A stretch of DNA of 64,000 nt from Capitulum mitella (Eukaryota; Arthropoda; Thecostraca; Pollicipedomorpha; Pollicipedidae): positions 9,879,501-9,943,500 of the forward strand of contig CP099848.1 in assembly GCA_030062745.1 (NCBI GenBank). The letters are read 5' to 3'. The notes below the pieces were generated by a model, which worked only from the letters and a program-made list of their open reading frames with translations, made no database searches and had not been told where the DNA came from. Within the stretch, counting starts at the first letter, position 1. The number at the start of each line of letters is the position of its first letter. The position numbers were made by a program, and so were the translations under genes. Positions 36,960-47,631 of the stretch are shown here, piece by piece.

Positions 36960-37011
36960 CGGGCGCAGGCGCGGGCGCCTCCGGCCCGGACGCCGACCCT
37001 GGCTGGGCTGA
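28790..37011 (+). CDS. lipase A: secreted pancreatic-type lipase, 11 exons
   Basis: Triacylglycerol lipase of the pancreatic lipase family (alpha/beta-hydrolase plus PLAT), presumably secreted and digestive. Joined exons: 28790-28919, 29441-29595, 30946-31059, 31313-31459, 31646-31883, 32279-32401, 33196-33295, 33946-34154, 34540-34672, 35425-35616, 36735-37011. They total 1818 nt, 605 aa, and all phases agree. Residues 1-24 form a signal peptide. The mature start CYGVYGC matches the family N-terminus. The triad is Ser198 (GHSLG), Asp225 (GLDPAEP) and His312 (CNHLRAY); the Asp-to-His distance of 87 equals that of human pancreatic lipase. The lid lies between Cys285 and Cys310 and is full length, arguing for a lipase rather than a PLA1. 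The PLAT domain runs from about residue 406 to the Cys at about 538. An Arg-rich 67-residue tail follows and is unusual. Intron 4 starts with GC. ATG 28790 is chosen because it precedes the signal peptide. Confidence 0.9.
29441..29595 (+). CDS. lipase A exon 2: lipase N-terminus
   Basis: Acceptor TTTCAG at 29440 and donor GTAAG at 29596. Encodes CYGVYGCF and [14 protein letters not shown], the conserved start of the lipase domain with its first disulfide pair. Confidence 0.9.
30946..31059 (+). CDS. lipase A exon 3: oxyanion-region strand
   Basis: Acceptor TTTCCAG and donor GTAAG, both phase 0. Encodes [18 protein letters not shown], matching the family FxxHGxxDxGxxxW segment that supplies part of the oxyanion hole. 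Exon 2 also supplies part of this sheet. Confidence 0.9.
31313..31459 (+). CDS. lipase A exon 4: VDW strand, GC splice donor
   Basis: 147 nt, the same length as the orthologous exon of lipase B. Encodes [18 protein letters not shown] and the following helix. The exon ends AAG and the intron starts GCGAGT rather than GT. Length identity and alignment into exon 5 support this GC donor. Confidence 0.85.
31646..31883 (+). CDS. lipase A exon 5: catalytic Ser and Asp
   Basis: Acceptor CGCAG and donor GTACGT. Encodes [15 protein letters not shown] (nucleophile elbow) and [10 protein letters not shown], then [19 protein letters not shown]. Its last bases and donor are copied downstream in a 51-bp tandem repeat. 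Confidence 0.92.
31841..32036. repeat. 51-bp tandem repeat across an exon-intron junction
   Basis: Four copies of a unit including GTCATACACACCGACAGCGG and a CTCAGGAGGTAC donor-like segment start at 31847, 31898, 31949 and 31999 (spacings 51, 51 and 50). The first copy is exon 5 end plus its real donor. The second keeps a GGAG-GTACAT donor, and the third and fourth have lost it. Confidence 0.9.
32279..32401 (+). CDS. lipase A exon 6: lid, first part
   Basis: Acceptor TGTGCAG and donor GTGAGC. Encodes [16 protein letters not shown] and most of the lid. Third codon positions are less GC-rich than in neighbouring exons. Confidence 0.9.
33196..33295 (+). CDS. lipase A exon 7: catalytic His
   Basis: Acceptor CCGCAG. 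Encodes [20 protein letters not shown] with the catalytic His and the end of the lid. The donor chosen is GTGGGT at 33296 (phase 2), because only this makes the join to exon 8 align residue for residue with lipase B (ECDT-YDHF versus ECES-YDRF). Confidence 0.8.
33946..34154 (+). CDS. lipase A exon 8: linker to PLAT
   Basis: Acceptor GCCAG and donor GTGAGT. Encodes [20 protein letters not shown] and [12 protein letters not shown], the Cys-rich linker before the PLAT domain. It holds an insertion of roughly 20 residues relative to lipase B. Confidence 0.9.
34540..34672 (+). CDS. lipase A exon 9: PLAT domain, first part
   Basis: Acceptor ACGCAG and donor GTGAGG. Encodes [13 protein letters not shown] and [20 protein letters not shown], the opening beta strands of a PLAT/C2-like domain. 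Confidence 0.9.
35425..35616 (+). CDS. lipase A exon 10: PLAT domain, middle
   Basis: Acceptor GTTGCAG and donor GTCAGA. Encodes [20 protein letters not shown] and [14 protein letters not shown]. The donor region is tandemly duplicated directly downstream. Confidence 0.88.
35573..35688. repeat. 65-bp tandem duplication of exon 10 end and donor
   Basis: CACGTGAACCGCGTGGTGGC recurs at 35573 (coding) and 35638 (intronic), with the downstream GAGTCC and GGTCAGA parts also repeated. The second copy carries a donor-like CG-GTCAGA. Its use would shift the frame because 65 is not a multiple of three. Confidence 0.85.
36735..37011 (+). CDS. lipase A exon 11: PLAT end and Arg-rich tail
   Basis: Acceptor CCTCAG, phase matched. 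Encodes [13 protein letters not shown] and ARLRFNPRC, aligning to the last strands of the family. A further 67 residues follow, including [15 protein letters not shown] and a run of ten Arg from a CGG repeat. TGA is at 37009-37011. The tail could be shortened by an unseen splice. Confidence 0.8.
36931..36960 (+). repeat. CGG trinucleotide repeat in coding exon
   Basis: Nine CGG triplets followed by CGC encode ten arginines in the lipase A frame. Such runs are prone to length change. Confidence 0.9.
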
Positions 37012-40000
37012 AGGTCACCTGTACGCTCAGGGGTCAAGGTCAGCCGAGTTTCAAGGCGCCGACTGGGTCGACGGTCGCTTCCCTGCCGAGAAGCAAGAGG
37101 CTGGCTCCCAGGAGTGATCAGCAGGCATGCCTGCTGCGACTGCTACTTTTATGGAGACAGTGCGTCCTGATACTGGGCAGTCATCTGGCGTTGACAATGG
37201 CTAAAGGCCCTGTAACATTTGGAATGCCGTGCGATGACGCGTTAGCTGCAGGCCTCCTTTGCGCAGACTCCGTAAAACTTGAAGACGCTGCAGATCCTGG
37301 GTCACAAGATGAATGGGACCAACATGGGCGCTCTGCGAGCTACACCTGGATGCATGTGATCAGTGGAACAGTGCAATATGATAATTATCTACCTCGCAGG
37401 CCTGACAGTGGAACAGGAAAGTGCTCGCACCATGCATTGTTAGGCCCTTTGCGCTATGTTGCCGAGAAGCCGGCAAAGTTGCTTGGTTTAAGTGTACTGT
37501 TCCGATGAGTTTTTTTTTGCGCCCTACTACATGTCATACTGATGCTAATGGCAAAGCACGCGTAGTTAAGACCGGCTACTGTCGTTATACTCACTGGGAT
37601 TGTGGTCCCAAACGGAATGGTCTCGATTCGAGTTTGTCACACTTGCCAGGGGTTTGTGCCGCGCTCGTCGCGCGTGACCCGAGGAGGACCGGACGCAGTC
37701 GGCAGCGGTGTTTGCATGCGGACGCTGGCAGTGTTCCGGGGACCGGCGGGGACGGTATTGGGGTTAACTGGCGTCCGGCGGCGGCGGCCGGCGGCGCCGT
37801 GGCCCGGCCGGCCGGCGGAGGCGCTGGGCTGTAGCGCGGCGCCAGCAGCCGAAATACGCCGCTGGAGCCGGAGCTGGAGACGGAGGAGATGGAGCAGGAG
37901 CCGACAGGAATCGCGGCCGTCTGGAGCGGCGGCGGCGGAAAACGGACGGAGTGATGACTGAAATCGTGGGGAAAGTTTGTTCTACAGGATGCACATGCTC
38001 AGTGTTTGGTTCGTTGTCCGTGTATGCGCTCAGTTGTATTTGGTTTCCGTTGCTTTTCATGACGATTTTGAAAATTTTGTCCTCTTAAATGCTTCTGGTT
38101 TCTTGTTTGTTGTACTTTACATCGTTGATGTTCGGAATCTGTGAAAGTTGGATGTTATCACGCACATTAATACTGAGTTCTCGTACTACGTTGCTGTTGG
38201 CTCTGTCTATGCTGCCCGATGTGAACGTAGAACGCAGAGAAATGGGCGAATTTACCTATGTTGGATGGTTACATGCTGATGTCTGCTTACTGCTGTGGCC
38301 AGGCGTAAAATATGAATAGATGCCGTTATCAGTAAAATGCTTTGATTGACGATAATTGTCACCCAAACAAAAACTTACCAGAAGACGCCATTGTCAAGAT
38401 CGATTAGCCTCTAGAATTTATTACTCAGCCAAATGGAAGGCGGAGGGAAACCGTTTTCAGTGCAGCTCAGTGGCTCATCATTAATACAGAAAGTCCGTGT
38501 TCGTTAAATCAGACGTCTACCCATAAAAGCACAGAAGCTTCTCTCTTTATTTTGTTATATTCTTAGGGTCTGGTGGCACACGATAAATCGCCACCCTGTC
38601 TAATACAGGCGGAGACTTCTTCAGATCGAATCACCTCTCCCTCCAGTCATTCGGTTAGCCGCCATGACGTGATACTGATTCACATGGAGCATCAAAGTCT
38701 TTACGCCTGGTATTACCTCGCGTCATCTTGTTGACTCAAACGCTCGTTCCGCCAGTGGCTACCGATTTCCGTAGGACTCATACCACATTGCATCACTGTA
38801 TGATCCTGGTGACGCCCGCAATAAATCTGCACCAGGTGATTTGAACGACGTTTTACCGTCCACTGGCGTCACGGAATCTAATCTGTCGGTATTCACTTCC
38901 CTGAAGCGCGGTGGAAATCGGTCTCGTCCGTGCCGGTCGTTCGTGGGCTGCACTGCTTGCAGATCAGGCCAGCGTCTACCTAACCTATTTGGTCTCGTCT
39001 AGCGGCGTTGGAAGCACACAGCCACGGGGCGCGAGTCAAGAGGACTGTCACTCGCCTAGCCCAGCTATGCCCGCGCCACCTCGGGACTGAAAAATCAACT
39101 AGCAGTTTGCGTTGGGACATTTCTGGTATTGCATAAATACATACATAAATGCATTTTCTTCAACTTTGTTCTTGCTGTCAACAACCTTAAACACTTTAAT
39201 AGCGCGATAAGGAATCTGCCATGTATCATGTGTTAACGAATGGGTCGAGAGGCTTTCAGCTTTCACCCTCACCAGGTCTTTTGTTAAGCTGCTGCTTCCT
39301 CAGTTTTAGGAAGCAATACCCATACAGAGGCAACGAAACACGCTCATTCGCCTGCGGTTTCTTTTTCGATCGTTAGTAAATGCTGATCTGCTAGTGTTGG
39401 TAACACTCCGGGAATGTCTGGCGACGCTAGCCCTACAAATATTCACAACCCAACTCAGCCTTCGGATGTCCGGCTGCGCTATGGCGACGCTACCATAGCG
39501 CAGCCAAAGGGAGACGTGCATTTTTGTAAAAAACATTGCACATCATCCTCCCAGCAGCCGGTTTTCGTATGAATTCAGTTCACCCTGAGCTCCCCCCCCC
39601 CAATCCTGGCTGCCCCCCTGTCTAGTTGTTCTAAGGTAAACATAAACCAAGGTGGCGTGGTGTGAATCTTTTTTATTTCTTTCACTGACACTTTTTATTA
39701 CACTAAACGCACGCACGGACAGCAAAACGTTGTGCAAGGAACATGCTGACCTGAACAGTAAACAATGGATAATCTGTCACATGTTCAGCTAAATTTAGAT
39801 GCAAAACAACGGCTTGCGGCCAGGCACGTCCTGTTCGGAGAATTGTTGACGCAGTCCGGTGTCTGGGTGCGGGCTCAGGCGGCTCTGGCGCCGCCGCGAG
39901 GACCTAGACCTTGTCACCGTCTGGACGCCTGGCGCTGTACCACTGACCTGGATCACGGCGAGAACCCGCGCCGACCAGTCTCGGAGCCGGTGACGTCATC

Positions 40001-41600
40001 GAGCACGGACGGCGGCCACCTCTCTCCCGCGTCAGCTGGAGCCGCGCAGGCGACAGCACGGCTGGGGTGGGGTGAACCGCCGCAAAACTGAAGCGGGCGC
40101 TCTGCCACCGATATCGCCGCATTCCGGACGCGTTTGTCGCGTTTGGTCACGCAAACGTTTTGGTGTGGGGTAGGGGAGGAGAATGAGGCGACGACGAAGA
40201 TTCTAAAAATAACTATCGTACGCCTCTGTTCAGTATGCACAATGCGTCGTCCAGCGCCAGACCACATGACACTGAATCAGATTCTTTGAATGAAACTGTT
40301 GCTGCGCTTTTGGCGTACAACGCTTTGGTCCGTTTATGTCATAAATCGAACTTCTGTAGCACCTCGACAGCTATCCCAAACATAGGCAACCTTAACATTC
40401 GTCCCCCCCCCCTTTCCGACGAGTTTCTGAAAACATCAGTCAGTTTGCTGCGTTAATGAGTCTCTTCACCTTATCTTTTCGATCCTTGATTCCCTTTCCC
40501 AAAATCATGGCCCAGGACCTGCCCATAATCCAACCTCGGACGTTCCAGTTTGGTCTCCAAGCTCCACAAAAATACGCCGATCAGTAACAATAAGCTCCTG
40601 CAGACTAGTCATTTAGTTTTGTCTCGGTGATCCATCCTCTGCCCGCTAAGCCTTTGCCCGGCCGCCGAGCTGACCCGGAACCGATCCCTCCCTGTGTCAG
40701 AGGCGGTACCTGGGCCCGTGGGACCGGTGCTTTCTGGCAGAGACCGCGGCGGAAGAGCCCGGCGCCGTGCAGTGCTGAGGTTGACCGCCAGTCTGAGGCG
40801 CCGCGGTACGGTGAGGTGCGGACGGTGCCGCGTGCAGTGAGGAGGCCTTAGATCACGTGCGGAACATGTCTGTCAGCTCCTTGTAATGACCGACCTCCTG
40901 AAAGGTGAGGGATGCGTTTGGTTCCGAAGCTCATCGTTGCCAGCGAGAAAATGAGGAAGACCGACATTGATGTACTGGCGAGTGATCAAATCGGTCTTTT
41001 TGCCACCACCATTGAATACGCCGGCACTTTTTTCGCATGTTGACCGCCAGTCATTTCCTTCCGGGCACGACCAGCCAGAATCACGCTACACATGTAGTTA
41101 ATGTCCGTCTTGACAGTGTGCATCTATCAAGCGTCGTCTTAAATTCATGCTAGATTTTCTTAACAGTTACAAACAATTGCAGGAGAAGCATCAAAAAGAA
41201 CACGGACGCATCCTATAATGATTTGCCCAGTCACCTTTCTTTCCTTCGTTTCCGCATCAAGGACACATGGCTATATTTAGCAGCTTGAGCCATTGTTTTT
41301 GGTGCTCAAGACCTCAGCTACGGCCGTTGTCACTGGCGCCGCGTGAGCTAGTCAACCAATGATGCTGAGCATAACATTCTGTTGCAGATATCGGTCAATT
41401 GGAGTTATTAACACTTGCCGGTAGGGGAATGGGGCGTTGAGTGCCACCCGCAAAGCAGTGTTTCGGGGACCAGGGCAAAACGGTGAACGACAGCGCGATG
41501 TCGTGCGTCGTCGTTGCAGCGCAGTGAAATTTGGCGTAGCTGACGATATATTCATTGCGCTTACTTGGAAAAAGAGTGACCCCAAGTCATCTCAGGTCAA
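37012..41600. other. intergenic region downstream of lipase A
   Basis: No further gene was recognised. GC-rich low-complexity islands lie at 37680-37950, 39850-40080 and 40640-40850. An AATAAA at 38820-38825 is the first polyadenylation-like signal I noticed after the lipase A stop, 1.8 kb away. A short perfect hairpin lies at 39472-39505. Confidence 0.4.
39472..39505. repeat. perfect 13-bp hairpin
   Basis: GGCTGCGCTATGG and its exact complement are separated by eight bases. No role can be assigned. Confidence 0.6.
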
Positions 41601-41630
41601 CGAGGTATGATGTCAGTACTGAAGGCTTGC

Positions 41631-42092
41631 ATAGCTTTTTTGCGCCAAATGTCGTTTTTTACGGTTTTGGGGCAATAGGTATGCATAAACGGCAGATGAC
41701 AGGCATGAAATCGGTTGAGAAGGGTAGTCCACGTGCGGATACCTCACTTTAGACAGGTTAATGACCATTTTAAGGTCAACCGAGACCAATGACCTAAGAT
41801 AATCTTTTGGACCTTGAATGTTTCTGTACTAATTTTTGGCAATGGAAATGGCAAAAGAGACGATTTTGGGCTACTAGGCCCCAAATATGGCGTATATAAA
41901 CCCAAGAAATCAATTTATCTTCTCCTATGTGCATATATGTATATATGGAATACAAAGGCCATTAACCTATCTAAAGTGATGAACTGTCATGTGACTACCT
42001 TTCTGAACCGATTGCATGCCTTTCATCTGCCGTTTATGCATACCCATTGCACGAAAACTGCAAAAAACGACATTTGGCGCAAAAATGGCTAT
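41631..42092. mobile_element. foldback element with ~140-bp inverted arms
   Basis: The left arm (about 41631-41772) and the complement of the right arm (about 41957-42092) align along their length. Shared words include GCGCCAAATGTCG, GTATGCATAAACGGCAGATG and ACTTTAGA(C/T)AGGTTAATG, and identity is near 88 percent. The loop of about 185 bases contains AGGTCA-type hexamers. There is no coding frame of note. This fits a foldback or hairpin-type non-autonomous transposon. Confidence 0.75.
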
Positions 42093-42134
42093 GATACATG
42101 TGGGTGAAAAATTAAAGCGATTAGTGAAACTCTC

Positions 42135-42136
<2 letters not shown>

Positions 42137-42195
<59 letters not shown>
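42137..42195. repeat. (AT)n microsatellite
   Basis: About 29 uninterrupted AT dinucleotides, directly downstream of the foldback element. Confidence 0.97.
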
Positions 42196-42198
<3 letters not shown>

Positions 42199-42489
42199 GG
42201 GGGTTCCACAAAATCGCTTCAATGTTTCACACACATATTGTACCATGTTCGTCGTGATCACAACCCATCGTACAAGCAATGCCAGACTGACTGTTCAACA
42301 TTTAGGGGTCCCGCAAATTGATGACTTTGAAAATAAATACCGCAAAACCATGGTTGACGACAATCGTGCAGCAACGAAGATCCAAAAAGACGACAGGGCA
42401 CTCCTGGCGACAAAGCAGCACTCTTGTCGTGATGCCCTTGCTCAGAGCTTCACACGATTTCGTCTTTTGTTTTCTTTTAAACAAGTTTC

Positions 42490-43800
42490 CTGTTCTGGTA
42501 CACCGGCCTCAACAGGAATTGCTTCTGGTCCTACTTCGTGGTCGGAGTGGCTGGTGAACTGCTTGATGAGGGCAACCGCCCGCTCGGCGTGGTCATTGAC
42601 AACGGCCAGGCGCACAACCATTTGCTCTGCCGCCTTGTGCGCCTCATCTTCGTTCCATGACTGGCCCGGCTAGTCAAGGAAGCTCGAGTGAGTCAAGGTC
42701 CTCAAAAAGATCCCTTGTCTTCGAGGTCGCGAAATCTGAGAGGACTTTTCCCCGGAATGGCCCGATGTTTTTCCTTTCGAGGCGTTTCGACGCCTTCTTC
42801 GGGGCAGGCCTCCCCAGACTGAGGTTGATCACCATGCACTCCTCATCCTGCGGGAGAACCCGATCGAGGAACGCCAAACCAGCTGGAGTCTCCGACGGGT
42901 ACCGGAGATGGCGCTTCGTGACAATTAGCGCTTGTTGTCCGATGTCGCGGCCTTCCTTGTCCTCAGATGCATGCAGGTGTTGAAGGAATTCCAGGCCGAC
43001 CCAGGGTGCGAGGTCCGCCCGAGGCGCACGAACCCACCCTCTGACAAAGATCAGTGCAACGAAGAGACTCAGGGTCGAGATGCCCTTGAGCTCCGTGGTC
43101 TTCAAATCTGAAACTGAAAAAATCTCAAACTGCCATTGGAGCAGGAACAGTTCGAACGCTTAGATGGCTTTCGCCATCCACCGCTCGTGGTGGTAGGCAT
43201 CAGGTCTCCTAAAACGTACCTCAGCAATCGTCGTTGCTCTGAGGAAAAGGAGAACAAGCTGGAGTAGCTCTATGCAGTTGTCCCCAAGTATCCTTGTATG
43301 GCTGGGTCCGGAGCAAGGCCTCCTCGATCAGTGACACGGTTCGAGTTTGCATGTTGGTCAGCTTTGCGCTAGTTTTGATATCAACGAGCGAAGATTCACC
43401 TACGGTTGCCACATCAGGCATCGAAGGAGTTCCATTGCTCCTGGAACTTAAAAAGATCTCAATGTTTGAACGGGAAAAGACTCACCGCGGAGGAGAAGAC
43501 ATGAACTAGAACTACTTCGTACACATAATGCCTGCAAGCGAGGAAAATGCGATCCTTTTCCAAAAGTTCCTCGACTTTCACGCAGACTCCAGATGGCGAC
43601 CTGTGCTCGAAGCGGTCGTGTGGAAGGGCAGGCCTCTGATCCCTGTAGTTAGCCCATGTTTTTGGACAAACTCGACGGCAACACGAGCCATCTCCACGCC
43701 AGTGCCAGCGGTGCCAGTGCGTGTCATCTCCACGTCTGTCGAGTCGTGACCCAGAGATTTCGCGACGACAGCATACGACATTGCGTCGGATGAGAGTTCT
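42490..43800 (-). pseudogene. broken copy of a transposon-like orphan protein family
   Basis: On the minus strand, pieces of a protein family that I recall from many arthropod and cnidarian genomes appear in the expected order. They are HTTASSTGRH (family DTTASNTG), LACRHYVYEVVL (family CRHHxxE), HHERWMAKAI (family ARWMAKAI), LSLFVALIFVRGWVRAP, LRYPSETPAGLAFLDRV, LSDFATSKTRDLFE and VVRLAVVNDHAERAVALIKQ. The frame changes after the first block, a TAA follows MAKAI, and further stops precede the VVNDHAERA block, so the copy is dead. The family's function is unknown to me; its distribution suggests a mobile or domesticated element. The longest uninterrupted piece is 43105-42674. Confidence 0.6.
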
Positions 43801-44481
43801 TAGCACAGAAAGGCTGAAGTCAAGTTTAATTGTTGTTCTAGACTTCCTTTGGTTTGTACTTTTGTGTTTTGTGTGATTACAGGAAGTCTGCACGCAAAAG
43901 GATAGCAAATATTAGTAAGGGGGAACGCATACAACTCAGCAGAACATGAGTCCACTCAGTTTGACACGACCCATACCCAGTCGTACCTTTGCACACAAAT
44001 GTACAAAACGCATGCTGGTGCATGTCCATGTCGGACTCAATATCTGTGCAACATGCGCATACCAACAAGAGCAAACATGTACCTACGGAAGTCTAAACGC
44101 ACAAGTACACTCGTACCATGCGTTTAACTTTTTGGTTGGAAAACATGAAAATGGAGCGAAATGTATTCTTCAATGATGATCCAAGCTTCGACGTACATTC
44201 TAACTGCTTCCATATGCTGTACTTGAATTAAAACCGACGAAAATGCTATGTCTCTCGCCTCTGTTATGTTGAAAAGATGGATACTTTCCGGGAACGCTAG
44301 GTGAAACGGAACATCACGTTTCGTTGCAGGTTGCCAATTGTTTCTTATCTGTTTTTTCCAAATTTTATGATCCTCTGGCAATTAATCATGATCTTTCAAC
44401 GAAACGAATGAACAAGTGCCTACCATAGTTCGTAATTACAACTGTAACGGGAATAATTAGTAAGTGGCTAGGTAATCCCAC
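43801..44481. other. intergenic, no gene recognised
   Basis: AT-rich sequence between the orphan-family relic and the second piggyBac-like element. I see no gene or repeat boundary. Confidence 0.4.
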
Positions 44482-45714
44482 TTAACCCTATTCCCGGCAG
44501 GGGGGGGCTGAATGCGCCCCCCTCAGGTTTTTTGCTTGCCAATTCCAGGCTTTTTAACGCAGCTCCACGAAACTTGGTCACTTTTCCTAGCTGTTCTTTC
44601 TACGTGCTGTGACAAAATTTCAAAATTCTATTTTGCTCAGGGGCAGAGCCAGGCAACGTTTTTGGGAGGCATCTCAGGCCATTTTTGGCCATGTTGAGGG
44701 TAAAAGGAAAATGTCTGCCAAAAACAGAGTTTTTAAGATAGAACTTAAAACTTTATATGGATGTATAGCTAAATTGCTAGGAAATGTGTAGATGTAATTT
44801 TGTTTATCTGAGGTCATTTTCCAAGGTCAGGTCAAGGTCAAAAGTTAAAATTTGTTTTTTTGCAATAATTTCGGCGCCGTTTTTTTCAAATTCCAAACCC
44901 GGGATATGTATGACGTAGAAGGCTGCTTTTTAATTGTGTATCAAGTTTCAGCTTGATATCAGGTCGGGTCACGGAGCTATGACCTAAAATGTCAGTGCGC
45001 GTACCCTATATCGCAATAGCCATAAAATGAAATTTTGGAAACAGAGTGAATTCAAATGATTGAAAACGTTTAAAGATAATATGAAATGTACACGAGATCA
45101 TTCCAACTCAACCAGACCAACAGTGACTCCAAGGTCACTGGAGGTCATTTAAGGTCAAAGGTCACAAGTTGATCTGAGAAACGTGTGACCATGACAGTTC
45201 CCCCTTTTTCATGTCCCTGGCACCGCCTATGCTAACATTATACAAACATTGTGATGCGATTTGTACTTCTTTAGTATAACATGACTAGCAGAAGCCAAAA
45301 AGGGTGTTTGCCTCTTTTGTTCATTCAGTTGTTAGAAAACTAATCCTCCTATTTTTGAAACCCTGTGAACGCCCATGAATTTTCTCTAAATATCAAATTT
45401 GCGGACACATGGTAAAAGCCCTATCCATAATCTCTCGATTCATGCCGGTTTCATCGAAATCGGTCCATAAACAATGGAGTTATAAGAAGTCCAAAAATAC
45501 CCCCCATTTTGACATTTTTGCCCCCCTGTATCCACAAATCTCAAAATTTTGAAACTTTCTTCCTATGAAAATGTAGTTCACGTCACGACAAATCGACTGC
45601 CGTTTGTTGCGATGAAATCGTACGAGTAGTTCTCGAGATCTCAGGGGGCCGAATCCGCCCCCCCCCCCTGCCGGGAATCGACCATACCGTCTAGCCCTCC
45701 GGGAATAGGGTTAA
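44482..45714. mobile_element. piggyBac-like non-autonomous element, copy 2
   Basis: TTAA at 44482-44485 and 45711-45714 flanks termini CCCTATTCCCGG and CCGGGAATAGGG. The 1225-bp body aligns with copy 1 at 8.0-9.3 kb throughout, in the same orientation. Example shared phrases are CTATGACCTAAAATGTCAGT and CCCTGGCACCGCCTATGCT. It encodes no transposase. It lacks the 73-bp palindrome of copy 1. Confidence 0.8.
45132..45164 (+). promoter_or_regulatory. four AGGTCA half-sites: DR4, DR4, DR1
   Basis: Perfect AGGTCA occurs at 45132, 45142, 45152 and 45159, giving spacers of four, four and one base. These are standard nuclear-receptor dimer spacings. In copy 1 of the element the first and last half-sites read AGGCCA. 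Confidence 0.45.
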
Positions 45715-47631
45715 ATGTGCATTTGTTTTGAATGAAACAAAGTTACTTCACGTCGCAAAGCATGACACGCGCTACAAACACGCCTTTTGGACTCACCGTT
45801 CATGTGCCACTGTTATTCAGTCAGAAACTGGATCTTCTTAAGTGTCGATAATTTGGTTCAACAAGTGAAATCAAACACACGTGCGGATCGACCAGGAGAC
45901 AGGGCGGGCAAATGCCAGACAGCCGATTACTGAAGCTTTGCAGTTCCTCCGATGGTATAATCCCTCCGACGATGCCCTGCTGGCTGTAATTCCAACTTTC
46001 GCCTGCGGTACCCAATCCTCACGAAGTCAAACTGACGATACATGACACACTGTCTGATTCCCTCTGCCGATACAGTCGGCAGAAGATTAAATCGGTTGTT
46101 AGGGTGTTTACGGAAGTTATTTCGATTTCCGTAGCTATCTCTCGCCGCGGACTTTCCAGTCAGCTGGTCGCGGTCGAACGCTGGACAGCACTGTCGGCGG
46201 TCTCGGGCCGCAGGCTTAAGAGAGGATGTCGGCAACCGCGCCATGCCATTCCTGGAGAAGAGGATTAAATTGGCGGATGAACGGGATCCGGTCATGATCA
46301 GAGTTAAGACACGTTACGTGGCGGTGGCTTCGGCGCACCCACTTTCTCTTTGACACTGCGGCCTGTTCGCAGTGGGTTGTGAAAACAACAAAAAACAGAA
46401 CGCCTGTTCTATCGTCATGGGAGATCGCTCGCATGACCACACAGAGATAACCGTACACACAGACATACACACAGTGTATGTCTGTGAAAGCAATGGGTTT
46501 AGGTTGCCCTACTTAGCGAATTTGAATTCAGGCAGTGAAGGCATGAAAAATACTGTGTAAAAACTGCATGTTGTAAAATCAAGTGAGGGGGAGTCGCCGA
46601 TGAGTTCTTCACCTTCCACAAATCCTTCATAAGTCTCGGTGTTTAATCGTTAAATAACTTGAAAAACACGATGGACGGTGAACATTAGATGCTCGTTTGC
46701 ATTTTGAATGTGTCATCTTTCAGTCGCTTAATTTGTCTTCTCTACGCCTCACATTTCCATTTCAACTGAACTGTCAGTCTGTGAGTAACTGAGGCTCAGT
46801 ATCCTTCTCATGAAGCAAGGCCAATTCGTTGTCACGCGGCGCCTCTTGACTTCCCGTGTTGGGTGACCACGGAGCTCACAAGGTATGCCCACGGCCAGTT
46901 CCTTACCGGTTTTGCACAGATCAAGTAACGTCATTTCGTTTTTTTCCGGACCTCAGATGAAGAAATAGCCTTAATGGCTGGATGGTTACACTACAACGAC
47001 GTACATTGCTCTGCTTTTGACGAAGAGAATTAACACTTTATATTGTATCGGCTGCAATAAGTAGGCCTGATCTTACGGTAACAGAATTCCTTATCCTCGT
47101 TTCACCTTGTCTTGCGTACCTGAATGCCGCTGTAAGATCTTGGTAACCCAACGCACGCGCGCACAGCTGTTGCACATTTAAGTGTTCCTCCATGCAAGGC
47201 TTGAGCAATTCAGTTGCGTAAAGGACAAGCTGGCTAAAAACGCGCAGGCCCGTGCTGGCGTCAGATAACCGTAGGTACGATCATTGCCGGTAGAAGCAAA
47301 ACAATCGGCTTTGCATGGAAAAATCATGACATGCAAATTACGGGCGTCAGTAAGGTGTGACAACAGATTCCGAGCCTGGGTTCATCAGGTCTCACTCGTT
47401 TTGGCCGACTGCAGAAGGCTCCAGATAATGGGCCAACCGTCTTTTCATCAGGCAGATCGTCATGACAAACAAACGCTCCAAGCGGCTGCAGAACCACCTC
47501 AGGGCTGCCGGGCGTGGGGTGAGGTTACAACCAGGGTATTGCCAGACGGGGGGAGGGGGGTGCCCGGTGCAATTCTCCTTTTCCTTTCCCTCTATTTTCT
47601 CTTCCCGAGATACCCCTTTTTCTAACCTTCT
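45715..47631. other. intergenic, no gene recognised
   Basis: No gene was recognised. A 122-codon minus-strand frame at 46295-45927 shows no known motif. Confidence 0.4.

Noticed and set aside
36654-37508. 284-codon plus-strand frame overlapping lipase A exon 11
   Set aside because: A shifted reading of the GC-rich exon with a poly-Ala run from the CGG repeat; the phase-matched lipase frame explains the exon.
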